From the NCBI GenBank assembly GCA_963768945.1, contig CAVYJW010000001.1, forward strand, positions 186,001 through 250,000: a stretch of 64,000 nt of DNA, read 5' to 3'. The DNA comes from RYN-230 sp963768945. Lineage in GTDB: Bacteria > Actinomycetota > Actinomycetes > Streptosporangiales > Streptosporangiaceae. The notes below the pieces were generated by a model that saw only the letters and a program-made list of their open reading frames with translations, was not told the DNA's origin and did not search any database. This document shows, piece after piece, positions 1-9,256 of this stretch. The first letter of the stretch is position 1, and each line of letters starts with the position of its first letter. The position numbers and the translations under genes were made by a program.

Positions 1-300
1 CACAAGATCGCCGTCATCCTGCTCTGCCTGGCAGGCCTGGGTGTGCTGGTCTCCCTGGTGATCCGCCCGCCGCGGAACGTGCCGTCCGCGACCTGGCGGC
101 TCATCATCGGCCTGGTGCTCATGTTCATGCTGGCGCCGGCGACCAGGTTCGGCTATTTCATGTACCCGCTGGGCCTGTGGGCCTGGCTGATCGTGTCGCA
201 ACTGGGGGCGCGCCGCCTGCGGCCCGAGGGCCGTCCCGGTGAGGACGCCCCGGGAGGCCGCCCTCCCCATGGCGGCGTGGCCCAGCCCAGTGCCGCCTAG
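1..300 (+). CDS. GT87-like polyprenol-phosphate-mannose-dependent mannosyltransferase, C-terminal end (partial)
   Basis: The reading frame is open from the window edge and ends at TAG 298-300. The visible 99 residues hold two hydrophobic segments (about residues 5-20 and 38-65) around the motif ATRFGYFMYPLGLW. That Arg-(Phe/Trp)-Gly-Tyr...Tyr-Pro pattern is common near the C-terminus of GT87 (DUF2029) membrane mannosyltransferases, which use polyprenol-phosphate mannose at the outer membrane face. The tail after the last helix is charged and proline-rich. The assignment rests on this short piece only; another multi-pass membrane protein is possible. Confidence 0.5.
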   Translation, partial: HKIAVILLCLAGLGVLVSLVIRPPRNVPSATWRLIIGLVLMFMLAPATRFGYFMYPLGLWAWLIVSQLGARRLRPEGRPGEDAPGGRPPHGGVAQPSAA

Positions 301-329
301 CCCAGTGCTGCCTAGCCCAGTGCTGCCTG
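285..329. repeat. 15-bp direct repeat, three copies
   Basis: Three head-to-tail copies of gcccagtgcYgcctR run across the stop codon of the partial membrane protein gene (285-299, 300-314, 315-329). Degenerate copies of the gtgctgcc core continue to about 375. The first copy lies inside the coding sequence, so the array has grown at the gene end. No function is visible. Confidence 0.6.
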
Positions 330-404
330 CCTACCCCCCGTGCTGCCTATCCCCGTGCTGCTGAGCGCAGTGGTGCCTGGCCCTCACGGAGGTTGACGCC
401 CCGG

Positions 405-2135
405 TCATCCCCCCGGCAGCGGGGTGTCGGGGCCGGCGAACGCAGCCGAGTCCTTGCAGATGTTCGTGCTCCCGGTGATGCCGTTGTAGTTCTTGGCCAG
501 GCTGCCGAGGGTCTTGGCGGGCGCCTTGGCGCCCCCGGCCCCGGCCCCGGCCCCGCCCCCGGCCGAGGCCTGGGCTGTGCCGAGCCCGTTGAAGCTCGAT
601 CCGAGGATCAGGTTGAGTGACCCCGAGCCCAGCGCGGTGTCCTGCTGGATCACGACCGAGCCCAGCTGGGCCTTGAGCGTGTTGACCTCGGGAAGCTGGG
701 CGGCGGTGGAGTACTGGATCACGCTGCTGGTGTAGCCGTAGTTGGCTGCGGGGCCGGTCCCGGTCACCGTGAAGCCCTTGGCGGTCAGGGCGGTCGCGGT
801 GGTGCCCGCCACGCCCGTGACACCGGACCCGTTCAGCACCTGGACCTGCACCTTGGCCGGGCTCACCGTGGGCAGCGCCGTGGCCGCATGGTTCTTGGCC
901 TTCCCCTTCGCCTTGGCCGTGGCAGGCAGGTCACGGTCGGCCTCGACGGCCTGGAACATCCGGGACGCCTGCGGCTGCTGCCAGGACAGTTCGGCGGCGG
1001 GATCCCCCACGTACGGCACGACGGGGACCGTCACCAGCTGCACTGAACTCGAGCTCAGGCTCTTCATGCTGTTCGCGATGCGCAGCATCGTGGACAGGTC
1101 GAGGCTGCTGTCGGTGGTCAGGGACCTGGCCGCATCGCGCACGACGCTGAAAATCCGGTTCGGCTGGGTGAGCAGGTTCGTTGCCTTGAGCTTCTGCATG
1201 ACTGCGGCCAGGAAGTACTGCTGGCGCTGGATGCGCTGGATGTCCGAGCCCTCACCGATGTTCTCCCGGAGCCGGACGAACGCGAGCGCCTGCGCCCCGT
1301 TGACCACGTGCTTGCCGGCCGAGAGCCGCAGCCTGGACTGGGGGTTGTTGATAGCGAACGGCAGGCAGACCGGCACGCCCCCGACGTCGTTGACGATCGA
1401 CTGGAAGCCGGCGAAGTTCACTTCCACGAAGTGCTGGATGCGGATTCCGGTTTCCTGCTCAAGGGTCTTCCACAGGCACGGGGCGCCGCCAGCGGAGAAG
1501 GTGGCGTTGAGCCGCTCCAGCACCCCGGGCTGCGCGCTCTGGCCGGGATGGCCCTGCTGGTCGTTGGCGCAGGCCAGGACCGGCACCATCGAGTCGCGGG
1601 GGAAGCTGATGATGTCGGCCCGGGTGTGTCCGGGGGCGATGTGCAGCAGCATCGAGGTGTCGGAACGTGCGCCCGGGAGGTCCGTCCCGAACTTGTTACC
1701 CAGCCCCTGGCGGGAGTCCGAGCCGATGATCAGGATGTTCAGGCCCGCGGTGTAGGGCGGCCGCTTGCCCAGCATCGCCGAGGTGACGTTCTCCTGGTGG
1801 ATGCTGCCCACCACGCCGCGATACTTGGCGTAGGCCACGAGTGAGGTCGCGACGACCGCGAACGTCGCGATGATGGCCGTCGCCCCGAGCATCGCACGCC
1901 AGCTGGGGCGCCGCCACCGCGGCCCTCTTCCGGCCTGGCCAGCTCCCGGGCCGCCTCCAGAGCCGCCATAACGGTCCGTTCGCGGCGCCGGGTCCGCTGG
2001 CCCGGAGCCGTACAGGGCAAGCTCCCAGCCCGTGTCCCTGTGCACGTCAGAGCGTGACGGCCGCGGCGGCCTGGGCGCGTGCCCGGACACTGAGATGCCG
2101 CCCCCGGAGTCGTCCATGTCGTCGTAGCGGGTCAT
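405..2135 (-). CDS. LytR-CpsA-Psr (LCP) family wall-polymer ligase with LytR_C domain
   Basis: LCP enzymes transfer polyprenyl-pyrophosphate-linked glycopolymers such as teichoic acid or arabinogalactan to peptidoglycan outside the membrane. The protein has a disordered cytosolic N-terminus (1-80), one transmembrane helix (about 82-102) and an LCP domain from about 130 with GSDSRQG, ARSDT and SFPRDS. These supply the conserved acidic and Arg residues that bind the pyrophosphate. A LytR_C domain follows from about residue 429 (VQVLNGSGVTGVAG) and then a Gly/Ala-rich tail. I chose the ATG at 2135 because GAGGAG lies just upstream. The in-frame ATG at 2198 would add 21 residues without a ribosome-binding site. 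The gene is divergent from the frameshifted membrane gene at 2288. Confidence 0.9.
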   Translation of the reverse strand: MTRYDDMDDSGGGISVSGHAPRPPRPSRSDVHRDTGWELALYGSGPADPAPRTDRYGGSGGGPGAGQAGRGPRWRRPSWRAMLGATAIIATFAVVATSLVAYAKYRGVVGSIHQENVTSAMLGKRPPYTAGLNILIIGSDSRQGLGNKFGTDLPGARSDTSMLLHIAPGHTRADIISFPRDSMVPVLACANDQQGHPGQSAQPGVLERLNATFSAGGAPCLWKTLEQETGIRIQHFVEVNFAGFQSIVNDVGGVPVCLPFAINNPQSRLRLSAGKHVVNGAQALAFVRLRENIGEGSDIQRIQRQQYFLAAVMQKLKATNLLTQPNRIFSVVRDAARSLTTDSSLDLSTMLRIANSMKSLSSSSVQLVTVPVVPYVGDPAAELSWQQPQASRMFQAVEADRDLPATAKAKGKAKNHAATALPTVSPAKVQVQVLNGSGVTGVAGTTATALTAKGFTVTGTGPAANYGYTSSVIQYSTAAQLPEVNTLKAQLGSVVIQQDTALGSGSLNLILGSSFNGLGTAQASAGGGAGAGAGGAKAPAKTLGSLAKNYNGITGSTNICKDSAAFAGPDTPLPGG

Positions 2136-2287
2136 CGCTCCTCGTGGCGTAGGCCGTGCCTTGCGCGAGTGTACGGGGGGTGTGTCGCCATTGTTCACCG
2201 AACAGCTACCGCATGTGGCGTCGATGGGATGAATCGGTCACCCCGGCTTCCGCGGCAATGCCGCCCCCCCGGCCTAGAGTGGAAGCC

Positions 2288-4563
2288 GTGCGCCCGGGAG
2301 CCCGTCAGGCCGGCCCAGCAGCCGAGAACCGTGAGCCTGCCACCACGCTGAGGCTAGGTCGCCGGGTGCCCTGGGCCGGGTGGTGCTTCAACCAGTTCAC
2401 GCTGCTGCCAGTCCTGCTGGCGCTGGCGTGGATCGTTCCCGGCGCGGCCCTGCTGATGGCCGGCGGGCTGCGGCCGGCCCCGATGCTGCTGATCTCTGCG
2501 CCCCTGGCCGTGGTCCTCATCACCGCCGTGATGCGCCGGGTGCCGGGGCGGCGGCTGGTTCCGGCGCCTGGCCCGGGCCAGCCAGGCCGGGCACTCCCGG
2601 CGTGGGCCGGCTGGTGGGGGCTGGCCGGAACGATCGCCGTGGCGGCCGGCTTCGGGGCATGGCAGATCCGGCTCAACTCGCCGCAGATCATCGTGACGCG
2701 CCAGCCCGGTGCGGTGTTCCAGCTCGGCTACTGGCTTGCCGGTCACGGCTCGGTGCCCATCCCCGAGTCGCTGCGGGACTTCGGCGGCGCGCACCCGGGG
2801 CTCGGTTTCGCCAGCACCGGCCTGGCCGCCACGCACGGCGGCCTGACCCCGGAGTTCGCGCCGGGGCTGGCCATCGTAGAGGCCGGCGGCTGGTGGATCC
2901 ACGCCATGACGACGGCCGCGCTGGTCAGCCCGGTGCTCGGGGCGCTCGCGGTGCTAACCTTCGGCGGCCTGGCCGGGCGCTCGTGGGCCCGCAGTGGGCG
3001 CCGCCCGCGGCCCTGGTCCTCGCCGTGACGCTGCCTGAGCAGTACACGAGCCGGTCGGCCTTCGCCGAGCCCATGGTCCAGCTGCTCCTGCTCGGCGGCC
3101 TGTGCCTGGTGGCCGACTCCCTGACGGTCCGCCCTGGCCGCACCTGGCTGACCAGGTACCCCGGGCGGCTGCACTGGCCGCGGTGGCTGTCGCCGAGCAC
3201 GGCTGCCGCCGCACTGGGCGGCCTGGCCCTCGGGCTGACCTCGCTGGCCTCGCTGAGCGTGCTGCCGGACCTGATCCCCGTCATCCCGTTCACCGGCCTG
3301 CTGGTCACGGCCCGGCGCCCGCAGGCGCTGCCGCTGGGTCTCGGCGTGCTCGCCGGGGCCGGGTACGGCCTCGCTGCCAGCTGGGTGACCGCGCCCGCCG
3401 CGGTGGCCAGCCCGGGCTTCCCGGTCCGTGAGGCCATCTTGATCGCGGCTGGCGTCTCCGTGGCGACCGTGGCCGCCGTGGCGGCCACGTCCTGGCCGCC
3501 TGCCCGGGCATGGGTCGGCCGGGCGGCGCGGGGCGCGCTGCGCTGGCGGCTGCCCGACGTGGCCGCCGGGCTCGTGGCGGCGGCGCTGATCGCCTTCCTG
3601 ATCCGGCCCTCGGTACAGACCGTGCACTGGAATCCGGGACCGGGCACCGCCGGATACATCGCCGCCCTCCAGAAACTGCTCGGCCTGCCCGTCCAGCCAA
3701 CGCGTTCCTACGCTGAAGACAGCCTGTACTGGGTCATCTGGTACATCGGCATTCCGTCGCTGCTGCTCGGCGGCTTCGGGATGGCCCTGCTCACCCGACG
3801 GTGCGTGCGCGCCCTGCTGCGGTGGGCCGACGAGGGTGGCCTGGCCTGGGTCTGGGGCCTGCCGCTCGCGATCTTCGCCTGGACCATCGCGAGCGTGCTG
3901 TGGGATCCGCGGACGGTCCCGGACCAGCCGTGGGCGAGCCGGACGCTGGTCCCGGTGGTCCTGCCCGGGTTCATCCTGTGCGCCGTGTGGGTCGCGGCGT
4001 GGCTCGATCGCCGGGCCAGGGAACGCGGCGCCGGGCGGGTCGCGGTGGCCCTGGCGGCGGCGTGCTTCGTCCTGGCCATGGCAGTGCCGACCGCCGTGAC
4101 CACGTTCGGTATCAGCCTCAGCCACGGCCCGACCGGGCGTTCCGGGCCGGCTGCCACCGGGCTGGGCGTGAAGCGGACCGGCGCGGGTCAGGCGGCCGCC
4201 GTCCAGGGGCTGTGCGGAGCGATGAGCGCGCGGATGTCGGTGGTAATCCTCGACCGGGTGGCCGGGAGCGAGTTCGCCCCGGCGATCAGGGGCATGTGCG
4301 GCGTCCCCGCGGGGATCATGGCGGGTGCACCGATGGCGCAGGTCGAGTCGGTGATCCGGGGCATCACGAGCGCGGGCCGCGAGCCGGTCCTGCTGGCCAC
4401 CCGGCCGGCCGAGCTCACCGCGTACGGCGCCACGCCGCGCCACCTGGTGAACCTGGTCACCACGCAGGACGCGCACGACCTCACCCAGCCGCCGTCGACC
4501 ACCTGGCCGATCAGCTACCAGCTGTGGATGTCGGCCCAGAGCAGCTCCATACCGGGCGCCTAG
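2288..4563 (+). pseudogene. GT-C-type polytopic membrane protein (GT39/PMT-like), frameshifted near 2980
   Basis: Two overlapping frames together make one long membrane protein of about 757 residues. Frame 2 from GTG 2288 encodes TRQPGAVFQLGYWLAGHGS and runs through GGLAGR at about 2980. The rest (LVGPQWAPPAALVLAVT onward) continues in frame 1 to 4563. One missing base in cgggcgctcgtggg joins them. The order (an early soluble motif of the type RDPGxY, then many helices, then a soluble C-terminal domain) resembles actinobacterial proteins annotated as dolichyl-phosphate-mannose mannosyltransferase-like, GT-C fold. The residues on both sides of the shift read smoothly, so this is either a very recent lesion or a sequencing indel. 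The start is supported by GGAAG before GTG 2288. Confidence 0.65.
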
Positions 4564-4919
4564 CCATCCGATGAGCCGTGCGAGCCGCAGCCTCGCCCTC
4601 GTGCGGGGACCGTGCTGAGCACCTGGCTCCATCCTGATCCGGGACATGCCGGCCTCGCCTTTCGGTAGAACATTCGTTCGAACGAACTGTGACTTCACAT
4701 CAGCATCGCACATGTGTTCTAATACTCGCCAGGCCTCAGCCTCGCCGGGCGGGGGCTGGCACGGGGTAGTTGAGGGTCCGCCGTGTCCGGTCGCTCCCAG
4801 CGGCCGGGACTCGCCGTCGCTCTCGGCTACCGGACGATCACTAACCGGATGGGCGATCCCGGGCTGATCCCGAACGTCCGGGACTTGGCCGGGTTTGGGC
4901 GCACGCAAGAGGTGACACG
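4564..4919. other. Gene-free interval with a palindrome and possible promoter
   Basis: No convincing coding sequence lies here. The stretch at 4660-4730 is much richer in A+T than its surroundings. It holds a LexA-like box (4666-4681), an overlapping perfect 14-bp palindrome TTCGTTCGAACGAA (4673-4686) and a weak sigma-70-like pair TTCACA (4694-4699) and TCTAAT (4718-4723). The first gene downstream starts at 4920 with AGAGGTGA ahead of its GTG. Confidence 0.5.
4666..4681. promoter_or_regulatory. LexA/SOS-box-like palindrome
   Basis: The sequence TAGAACATTCGTTCGA matches the actinobacterial and Gram-positive LexA consensus tcGAACnnnnGTTCga at all eight core positions and at five of the six I compared outside the core. 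The only gene oriented away from it is the membrane protein gene at 4920, about 240 bp downstream. The box overlaps the palindrome TTCGTTCGAACGAA, so a TetR-type operator is the alternative reading. LexA binding is inference from sequence alone. Confidence 0.45.
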
Positions 4920-6056
4920 GTGACCACGCACTTCGAAGACATAATCCGCCAAAATAGCCAGCGGCTCGCCGACCTGAAGAAAACCACCGAAGAACTGCAA
5001 AGGGAGCTTTCCGAGGCGCGCGTGTCGCTGGAACGCGAGCTCGCCCGGTCCGTCCATGGGCACGGGGCCCTGGCCGATCAGGTTCCCGTATACCCGGGGC
5101 CGCATGAGGAGATGATTCCCGGGCCCGGTGCCGTCCCCTCTCAACGGCATTACGTGGCGGACAGCCTGCCCTATTACTCGGAAGATGAGGCGTCCTTTGT
5201 GGGGGAAAGGCCGCGATATCAGGCCAGTGATTGGGCCGACGAATCCGGCGTGCCGGCTGACGAGGTTCATTCCACCGATCCCACGGTCGGGATCGTCAGT
5301 CATGGGCGGCAGAGCGCCTACCGGCGCGGGTTTTCCCGGCGCAGCATCATCTCGATAACCTGTGCCGCGGTCGTCCTGGCCACGGTGCTCGCCGTCATCA
5401 TCAGCAGTGGCGGCGCGTCGTGGCCGGCCAGTGTGGCCACCGTTCAGGCTGAGGTCGCCAGGGCCTGCCAGAACCCCGACGTGGTGTCCGAGCCTGGCCA
5501 GGTGAATTTCGCCTGCGCAAGGGCAACGCGGCAGATTCTCTGGGTCTTCGCGCTGCTGACGAGTGACGACAACCCCCATTTCGCGGACACCAAGACGGGG
5601 CGGCAGGGCCTCGAGCCCATCACCCCCAGCCAGGGCGGCGCGGTCGCCGCGTCGCTCAACCTGCATCACCCCTACGACCCCGCCAACCCCATCGACAGCA
5701 TCTCGGTGGCCGCCCGGGCCATCAACGACATCATCGGCGGGGCCACCATGACCGGAAGCAACGGCAACCCCGTGGTGCAGCCGGGATTGGAGAGCAATTC
5801 GCAGAATTGCCTGAACTACACCGGCTCGGGCGTGGTCACGACACGCCAGGGGTTTCCGGGGCTCTGCGCCCGCCCGGTGGGCAGTACCCGGGGTCAGTCG
5901 GCCCTCGTATCTGACGTCTACCGGAAATGGATCGTGGGCGCGTCGTCCGGGGCCGCTGATGACGCCGCAGTGCTGTTCGCGAACGCGGGTGACCCCGGCA
6001 ATGCGCAGGTGCAGGCGATCCTGCGGCAACTGAGAAACGAGACTCTGGCGGCGTGA
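4920..6056 (+). CDS. Membrane-anchored coiled-coil protein with an extracytoplasmic domain, function unknown
   Basis: The 378-residue protein starts at GTG with AGAGGTGA seven bases upstream. Residues 9-45 form a heptad-rich coiled coil (LADLKKTTEELQRELSEA). An acidic cytosolic linker follows, then one transmembrane helix at about 142-162 preceded by RRGFSRR, which predicts an N-in, C-out topology. The outer domain (about 165-378) has four Cys that could form disulphides (AEVARACQ, FACARATRQ, NCLNYTG, GLCARP). No family is recognised. It is the first gene of a same-strand run of four exported or membrane proteins, the second being a wall hydrolase, so a role at the cell envelope is likely. 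Confidence 0.8.
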   Translation: MTTHFEDIIRQNSQRLADLKKTTEELQRELSEARVSLERELARSVHGHGALADQVPVYPGPHEEMIPGPGAVPSQRHYVADSLPYYSEDEASFVGERPRYQASDWADESGVPADEVHSTDPTVGIVSHGRQSAYRRGFSRRSIISITCAAVVLATVLAVIISSGGASWPASVATVQAEVARACQNPDVVSEPGQVNFACARATRQILWVFALLTSDDNPHFADTKTGRQGLEPITPSQGGAVAASLNLHHPYDPANPIDSISVAARAINDIIGGATMTGSNGNPVVQPGLESNSQNCLNYTGSGVVTTRQGFPGLCARPVGSTRGQSALVSDVYRKWIVGASSGAADDAAVLFANAGDPGNAQVQAILRQLRNETLAA

Positions 6057-6172
6057 CGAGAGCGCTGATGATGTTCACATGGAATTGGCTGTCGCGGAAT
6101 TAGCGATTGCCCTGGAAGAACCGCCCGCGGTACCCGCCCGGACGCACCATTCGACAGGAAGAGGTGAACTCC

Positions 6173-8269
6173 TTGCTTTCGGCAGGCCGGCCACGGTGGC
6201 AGCAGATGGCGGCGCTGGTGACTCTCAGCGCTGGCGGAGCCATCACCGGGTTCTCCTTTGCGCCGAAGGCGGCCGCCGATTTCAGCTCGCCGACCAGCCT
6301 GCCGCTGAACCTGGTCGCGCTCCGGCAGTCGGTCCAGACGCCTCAGCCAGATCGGGCAGCGCCGAGCCACGACGCGATGCTCCGCGCGGCCATCGTCCAC
6401 GTCGCCGACTACTACCTCCATATGGCCCAGACCAAGACCCCGGCCGAGATGGAGGCGATCATCTGGCAGCACGACAGCCTGGACGGCGTTGACCACGGCG
6501 AATCATGCGCCGCGTTCGCCAGCCTCACCCTCGAACTGGGCGCCCAGGTCGTGGGCCTCCAGAGCTGGGTCACCGGCGGTGGCTCGTATCCGTGGCCGCT
6601 GCACACCTGGGCGGACGTGCGGGTGGATGCGAACCCAGCCTCCCTCGGGATCACCTCGATCCAGCAGGATGCACAGGCTCACCACCGCTGGCACCCGCTG
6701 GGGGACGGCTATGAGCCGCTCCCGGGGGACTGGGTACTGTTCGACGGCCATGTCGAGGTGGTTACCAAGGACGCCGGTGGTGTGCTGGACACCGTAGGCG
6801 GGGACTCGCTGCCCAACTTTTCCGTCAACGCGCACGAATACCAGGGACCGCTGTCGGGCGCGGGGGTGGTCGGGTTCGTCAACAACGGCTCGCTGCCTGG
6901 TGCGGACCTGCCCTCGGGGACGCGGGGCCAGGCGCCGGCCGGGGGTCAGCATGCTGCCACGGAGCCGTCCGGTGCCGGGTCCGGCGGGCGAGCGGCGCAG
7001 CCGTCCGGTGCCGGGTCCGGCGGGTCAGCGCGGCAGCCGTCCCGCGACCGCCGCCGCGGCGGCAGCGACGCCTCCGCGGCATCCGGCGAGCTCGCGGCCA
7101 TCCCCGGAACGGGGACGGCGCAGGCCGCCCCAGGTTTGGCAGACCCGGCTATCCCCGGGCTGGTCCCGGCACAGAGGACCGGCCCGGCGGATCATCAGAA
7201 GGCCGCCGCGGTCCAGGAAGCAGCGCAACAGGGAAAGCGCGCAGGGGTCGCACCGGGCGGTGCGGCGATCCCGGGGTTCGCGACGGGCGGCCTGCCCAGC
7301 CACCAGGGCACCGCGTACCGCAGGCACCATCCCTCCCCGGTCCGGACGCCGGTCTCGGAGACGCAGGCTCAGCAGGCGTTCATCAGCGAGGTCGCGCCGG
7401 GCGCGGTTGCGGCGCAGCGTCGCTACGGAGTTCCCGCGGCGGTCACGATCGCCCAGGCCATCGACGAGTCGGGGTGGGGCCAGAGCGAGCTGGCCAGCCA
7501 GGACCACAACCTGTTCGGCATCAAGGGCACTGGCCCGGCGGGCAGCGTGCCGCTGCCCACCCAGGAGTACGTGAACGGGCAGCCGGTGAGCACCTCGGCG
7601 TCGTTCCGCGTGTACAACAACGTCGCCGAGAGCATCGACGACCACGGCCGGCTACTGGCGCGGAGCGGCTATTACCAGCAGGCCATGGCGGACCGGCAGC
7701 ACCCGGACGAGTTCGCGGCCGCGCTGACCGGTGTGTACGCCACCGACCCCAACTACGGGGCGAGCCTGATCAGCCTCATGCGCCGCTACGATCTGTACCG
7801 CTATGGCCCAGCCGGCCAGGCCCAGCAGGCCCACTCGCCAGCGGTGCCGGCTCCGGGCAGCGCCACCATCCCGGGGGTAGGCGCCGCGCCTTCGGCGCCC
7901 CCAGAGCGCACGGGCTCCGGGCCCGGGCCTGCCGCCACCCGGCAGCCGGCCCGGAAGCGCAAGCCTGAGCCGACCCAGCCCGCCAGCCCGCAGCCAACGC
8001 CGACGGTCAGCCCGCAGCCCACTCGAACGGGGGGGCCGCAGCCCACGCCGACGGTCGGCCCGCAGCCCACGGGAACGGCGAGCCCGCAACCGACCCGCAC
8101 CGCCAGCCCGCAGCCCGCGGGGACCGGCAGCCCACCGCCAGCCGCAACGGCGAGCCCGCTGCCGAAGCGGACGGCCACGCCCCGGTTGAGCGCGACAGAT
8201 AGCCCGCAGCCGGGCGGCCAGCGCGCACCCAGCGGGCACGGACAGACCGCACCCCGCGGCCGCGGATAG
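6173..8269 (+). CDS. Secreted peptidoglycan hydrolase: CHAP-like domain plus glucosaminidase domain
   Basis: TTG at 6173 is the likely start. It follows GAGGTGA by five bases and gives a clean signal peptide (about 1-35, ending APKAAADF); the in-frame TTG at 6107 does not. The N-terminal domain looks like a CHAP amidase/endopeptidase with Cys112 (HGESCAAF) and His193 (LFDGHVEVV). A linker with direct repeats of SGAGSGG and Gly/Ala/Pro-rich sequence leads to a glucosaminidase domain (about 396-544). That domain carries the acid Glu432 in AIDESGWGQSEL and a typical NLFGIKG motif. The tail is a long Pro/Thr repeat (PQPTPTVSPQPTRT...), suitable for spanning or gripping the wall. The predicted action is cleavage of both the glycan strand and the peptide of peptidoglycan outside the cell. 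Confidence 0.85.
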   Translation: MLSAGRPRWQQMAALVTLSAGGAITGFSFAPKAAADFSSPTSLPLNLVALRQSVQTPQPDRAAPSHDAMLRAAIVHVADYYLHMAQTKTPAEMEAIIWQHDSLDGVDHGESCAAFASLTLELGAQVVGLQSWVTGGGSYPWPLHTWADVRVDANPASLGITSIQQDAQAHHRWHPLGDGYEPLPGDWVLFDGHVEVVTKDAGGVLDTVGGDSLPNFSVNAHEYQGPLSGAGVVGFVNNGSLPGADLPSGTRGQAPAGGQHAATEPSGAGSGGRAAQPSGAGSGGSARQPSRDRRRGGSDASAASGELAAIPGTGTAQAAPGLADPAIPGLVPAQRTGPADHQKAAAVQEAAQQGKRAGVAPGGAAIPGFATGGLPSHQGTAYRRHHPSPVRTPVSETQAQQAFISEVAPGAVAAQRRYGVPAAVTIAQAIDESGWGQSELASQDHNLFGIKGTGPAGSVPLPTQEYVNGQPVSTSASFRVYNNVAESIDDHGRLLARSGYYQQAMADRQHPDEFAAALTGVYATDPNYGASLISLMRRYDLYRYGPAGQAQQAHSPAVPAPGSATIPGVGAAPSAPPERTGSGPGPAATRQPARKRKPEPTQPASPQPTPTVSPQPTRTGGPQPTPTVGPQPTGTASPQPTRTASPQPAGTGSPPPAATASPLPKRTATPRLSATDSPQPGGQRAPSGHGQTAPRGRG

Positions 8270-8333
8270 CTCCGGCCCGATCCCGGCAGCCAGGCCGTCG
8301 CGATCGGGTTCAGCGCCGGCGGCCACTCCGTCT

Positions 8334-9200
8334 GTGTCAGGCGCGCAAGCGGACATCCCCGGTGTGACCACCCAGTCGGAAGCCGAAAGCACGGTCACGT
8401 CCGCGGTCCGGTTCGGGCCGGAGGCAGCCTTCGTGCCCGTGGCCCAGTCCGAGAGCCCTACGACGCCTGCGGTCCGCTTCGGGCCGGAGGCGCCCTTCGT
8501 GCCCGTGGCCTGGTCCGCGCCTGCCCGGTCCGCGCCTGCCCGCGCAGAGCCGCGGGTGCGCGCGGTACCGGCCGCCCGCACGGCCGCGGCGCGCCGGTCC
8601 AGCCCTGCCCCGGTCCGAGCCACCCTGGTAAGCGCGCGCCGCTACCGGCCGCAGATTCCCCGCTCCGTGCTCAACTCCTTCGTCGAAACGGCCAAGGGGC
8701 CGCTCGTCGGCGAGGAGTCCTTCTACCGGGACGTGGCCAGCTTCCACGGGATCAGCTGGGAACTGCTGGCTGCGTGCGACTGGATGCAATGCGATGCCCG
8801 GCCCAAGCGCTCCCCCGTGTACGGGGAGAAACTTGGCACGGTCAACGCCGACGGCACCGTCTACACGTCCAAGTCGGCGGCGCTCGCGCGCTGTGCGGAC
8901 GATCTGGTCACGCTGGCCCGCACCGTATACCGCATCGACCTGACCAGGGGCGCGATCCTGTCCGTCCGCGATCTGGCCAACGCGTTTGCTGCGTTCCGGT
9001 GGGGCCGCGCGCTCAAGGACCGCGACTTCTCCGCGATGAAGTTCCCGTACTCAGTTGCCGGCCTGAGCGAGAACCACCTCACCATGCGCTGGCCCGACTT
9101 CGCGCCCCGCGACTCCGGCGACCGGCCCGGCGGCCGGTTCCGCCGGAAGTTCGGCGCCGTGCCCATCGTGCTCAGCCTCGATTACCCGGCGACCGTGTAG
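8334..9200 (+). CDS. Hypothetical protein with a possible lysozyme-like helical domain
   Basis: The 288-residue protein has an Ala/Pro-rich N-terminal third with a duplicated segment (AVRFGPEAAFVPVA and AVRFGPEAPFVPVA). A well-ordered domain follows from about residue 110. The phrase FHGISWELLAACDWMQ resembles the N-terminal helices of lytic transglycosylase and glucosaminidase folds, but I see no sure catalytic Glu. There is no obvious signal peptide or strong ribosome-binding site, so the GTG at 8334 is uncertain; GTG 8364 is an alternative. It lies 64 bp after the wall hydrolase gene and 56 bp before the next, in one orientation, so it probably belongs to the same unit. Confidence 0.65.
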   Translation: MSGAQADIPGVTTQSEAESTVTSAVRFGPEAAFVPVAQSESPTTPAVRFGPEAPFVPVAWSAPARSAPARAEPRVRAVPAARTAAARRSSPAPVRATLVSARRYRPQIPRSVLNSFVETAKGPLVGEESFYRDVASFHGISWELLAACDWMQCDARPKRSPVYGEKLGTVNADGTVYTSKSAALARCADDLVTLARTVYRIDLTRGAILSVRDLANAFAAFRWGRALKDRDFSAMKFPYSVAGLSENHLTMRWPDFAPRDSGDRPGGRFRRKFGAVPIVLSLDYPATV

Positions 9201-9256
9201 CGAGCGGCCGCCGTCATGCCCCGATTCGCCGCTCCCTGGAAAGAGGGTGGACCCGC

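Noticed and set aside
4646..4867. A 73-codon frame across the SOS-like box
   Set aside because: It covers the A+T-rich regulatory stretch, has no ribosome-binding site and shows no domain.
2743..4908. A 721-codon minus-strand frame opposite the frameshifted membrane protein
   Set aside because: Its product is a Gln/Arg/Gly-rich shadow sequence without any fold signature; long antisense frames are normal at this GC content.
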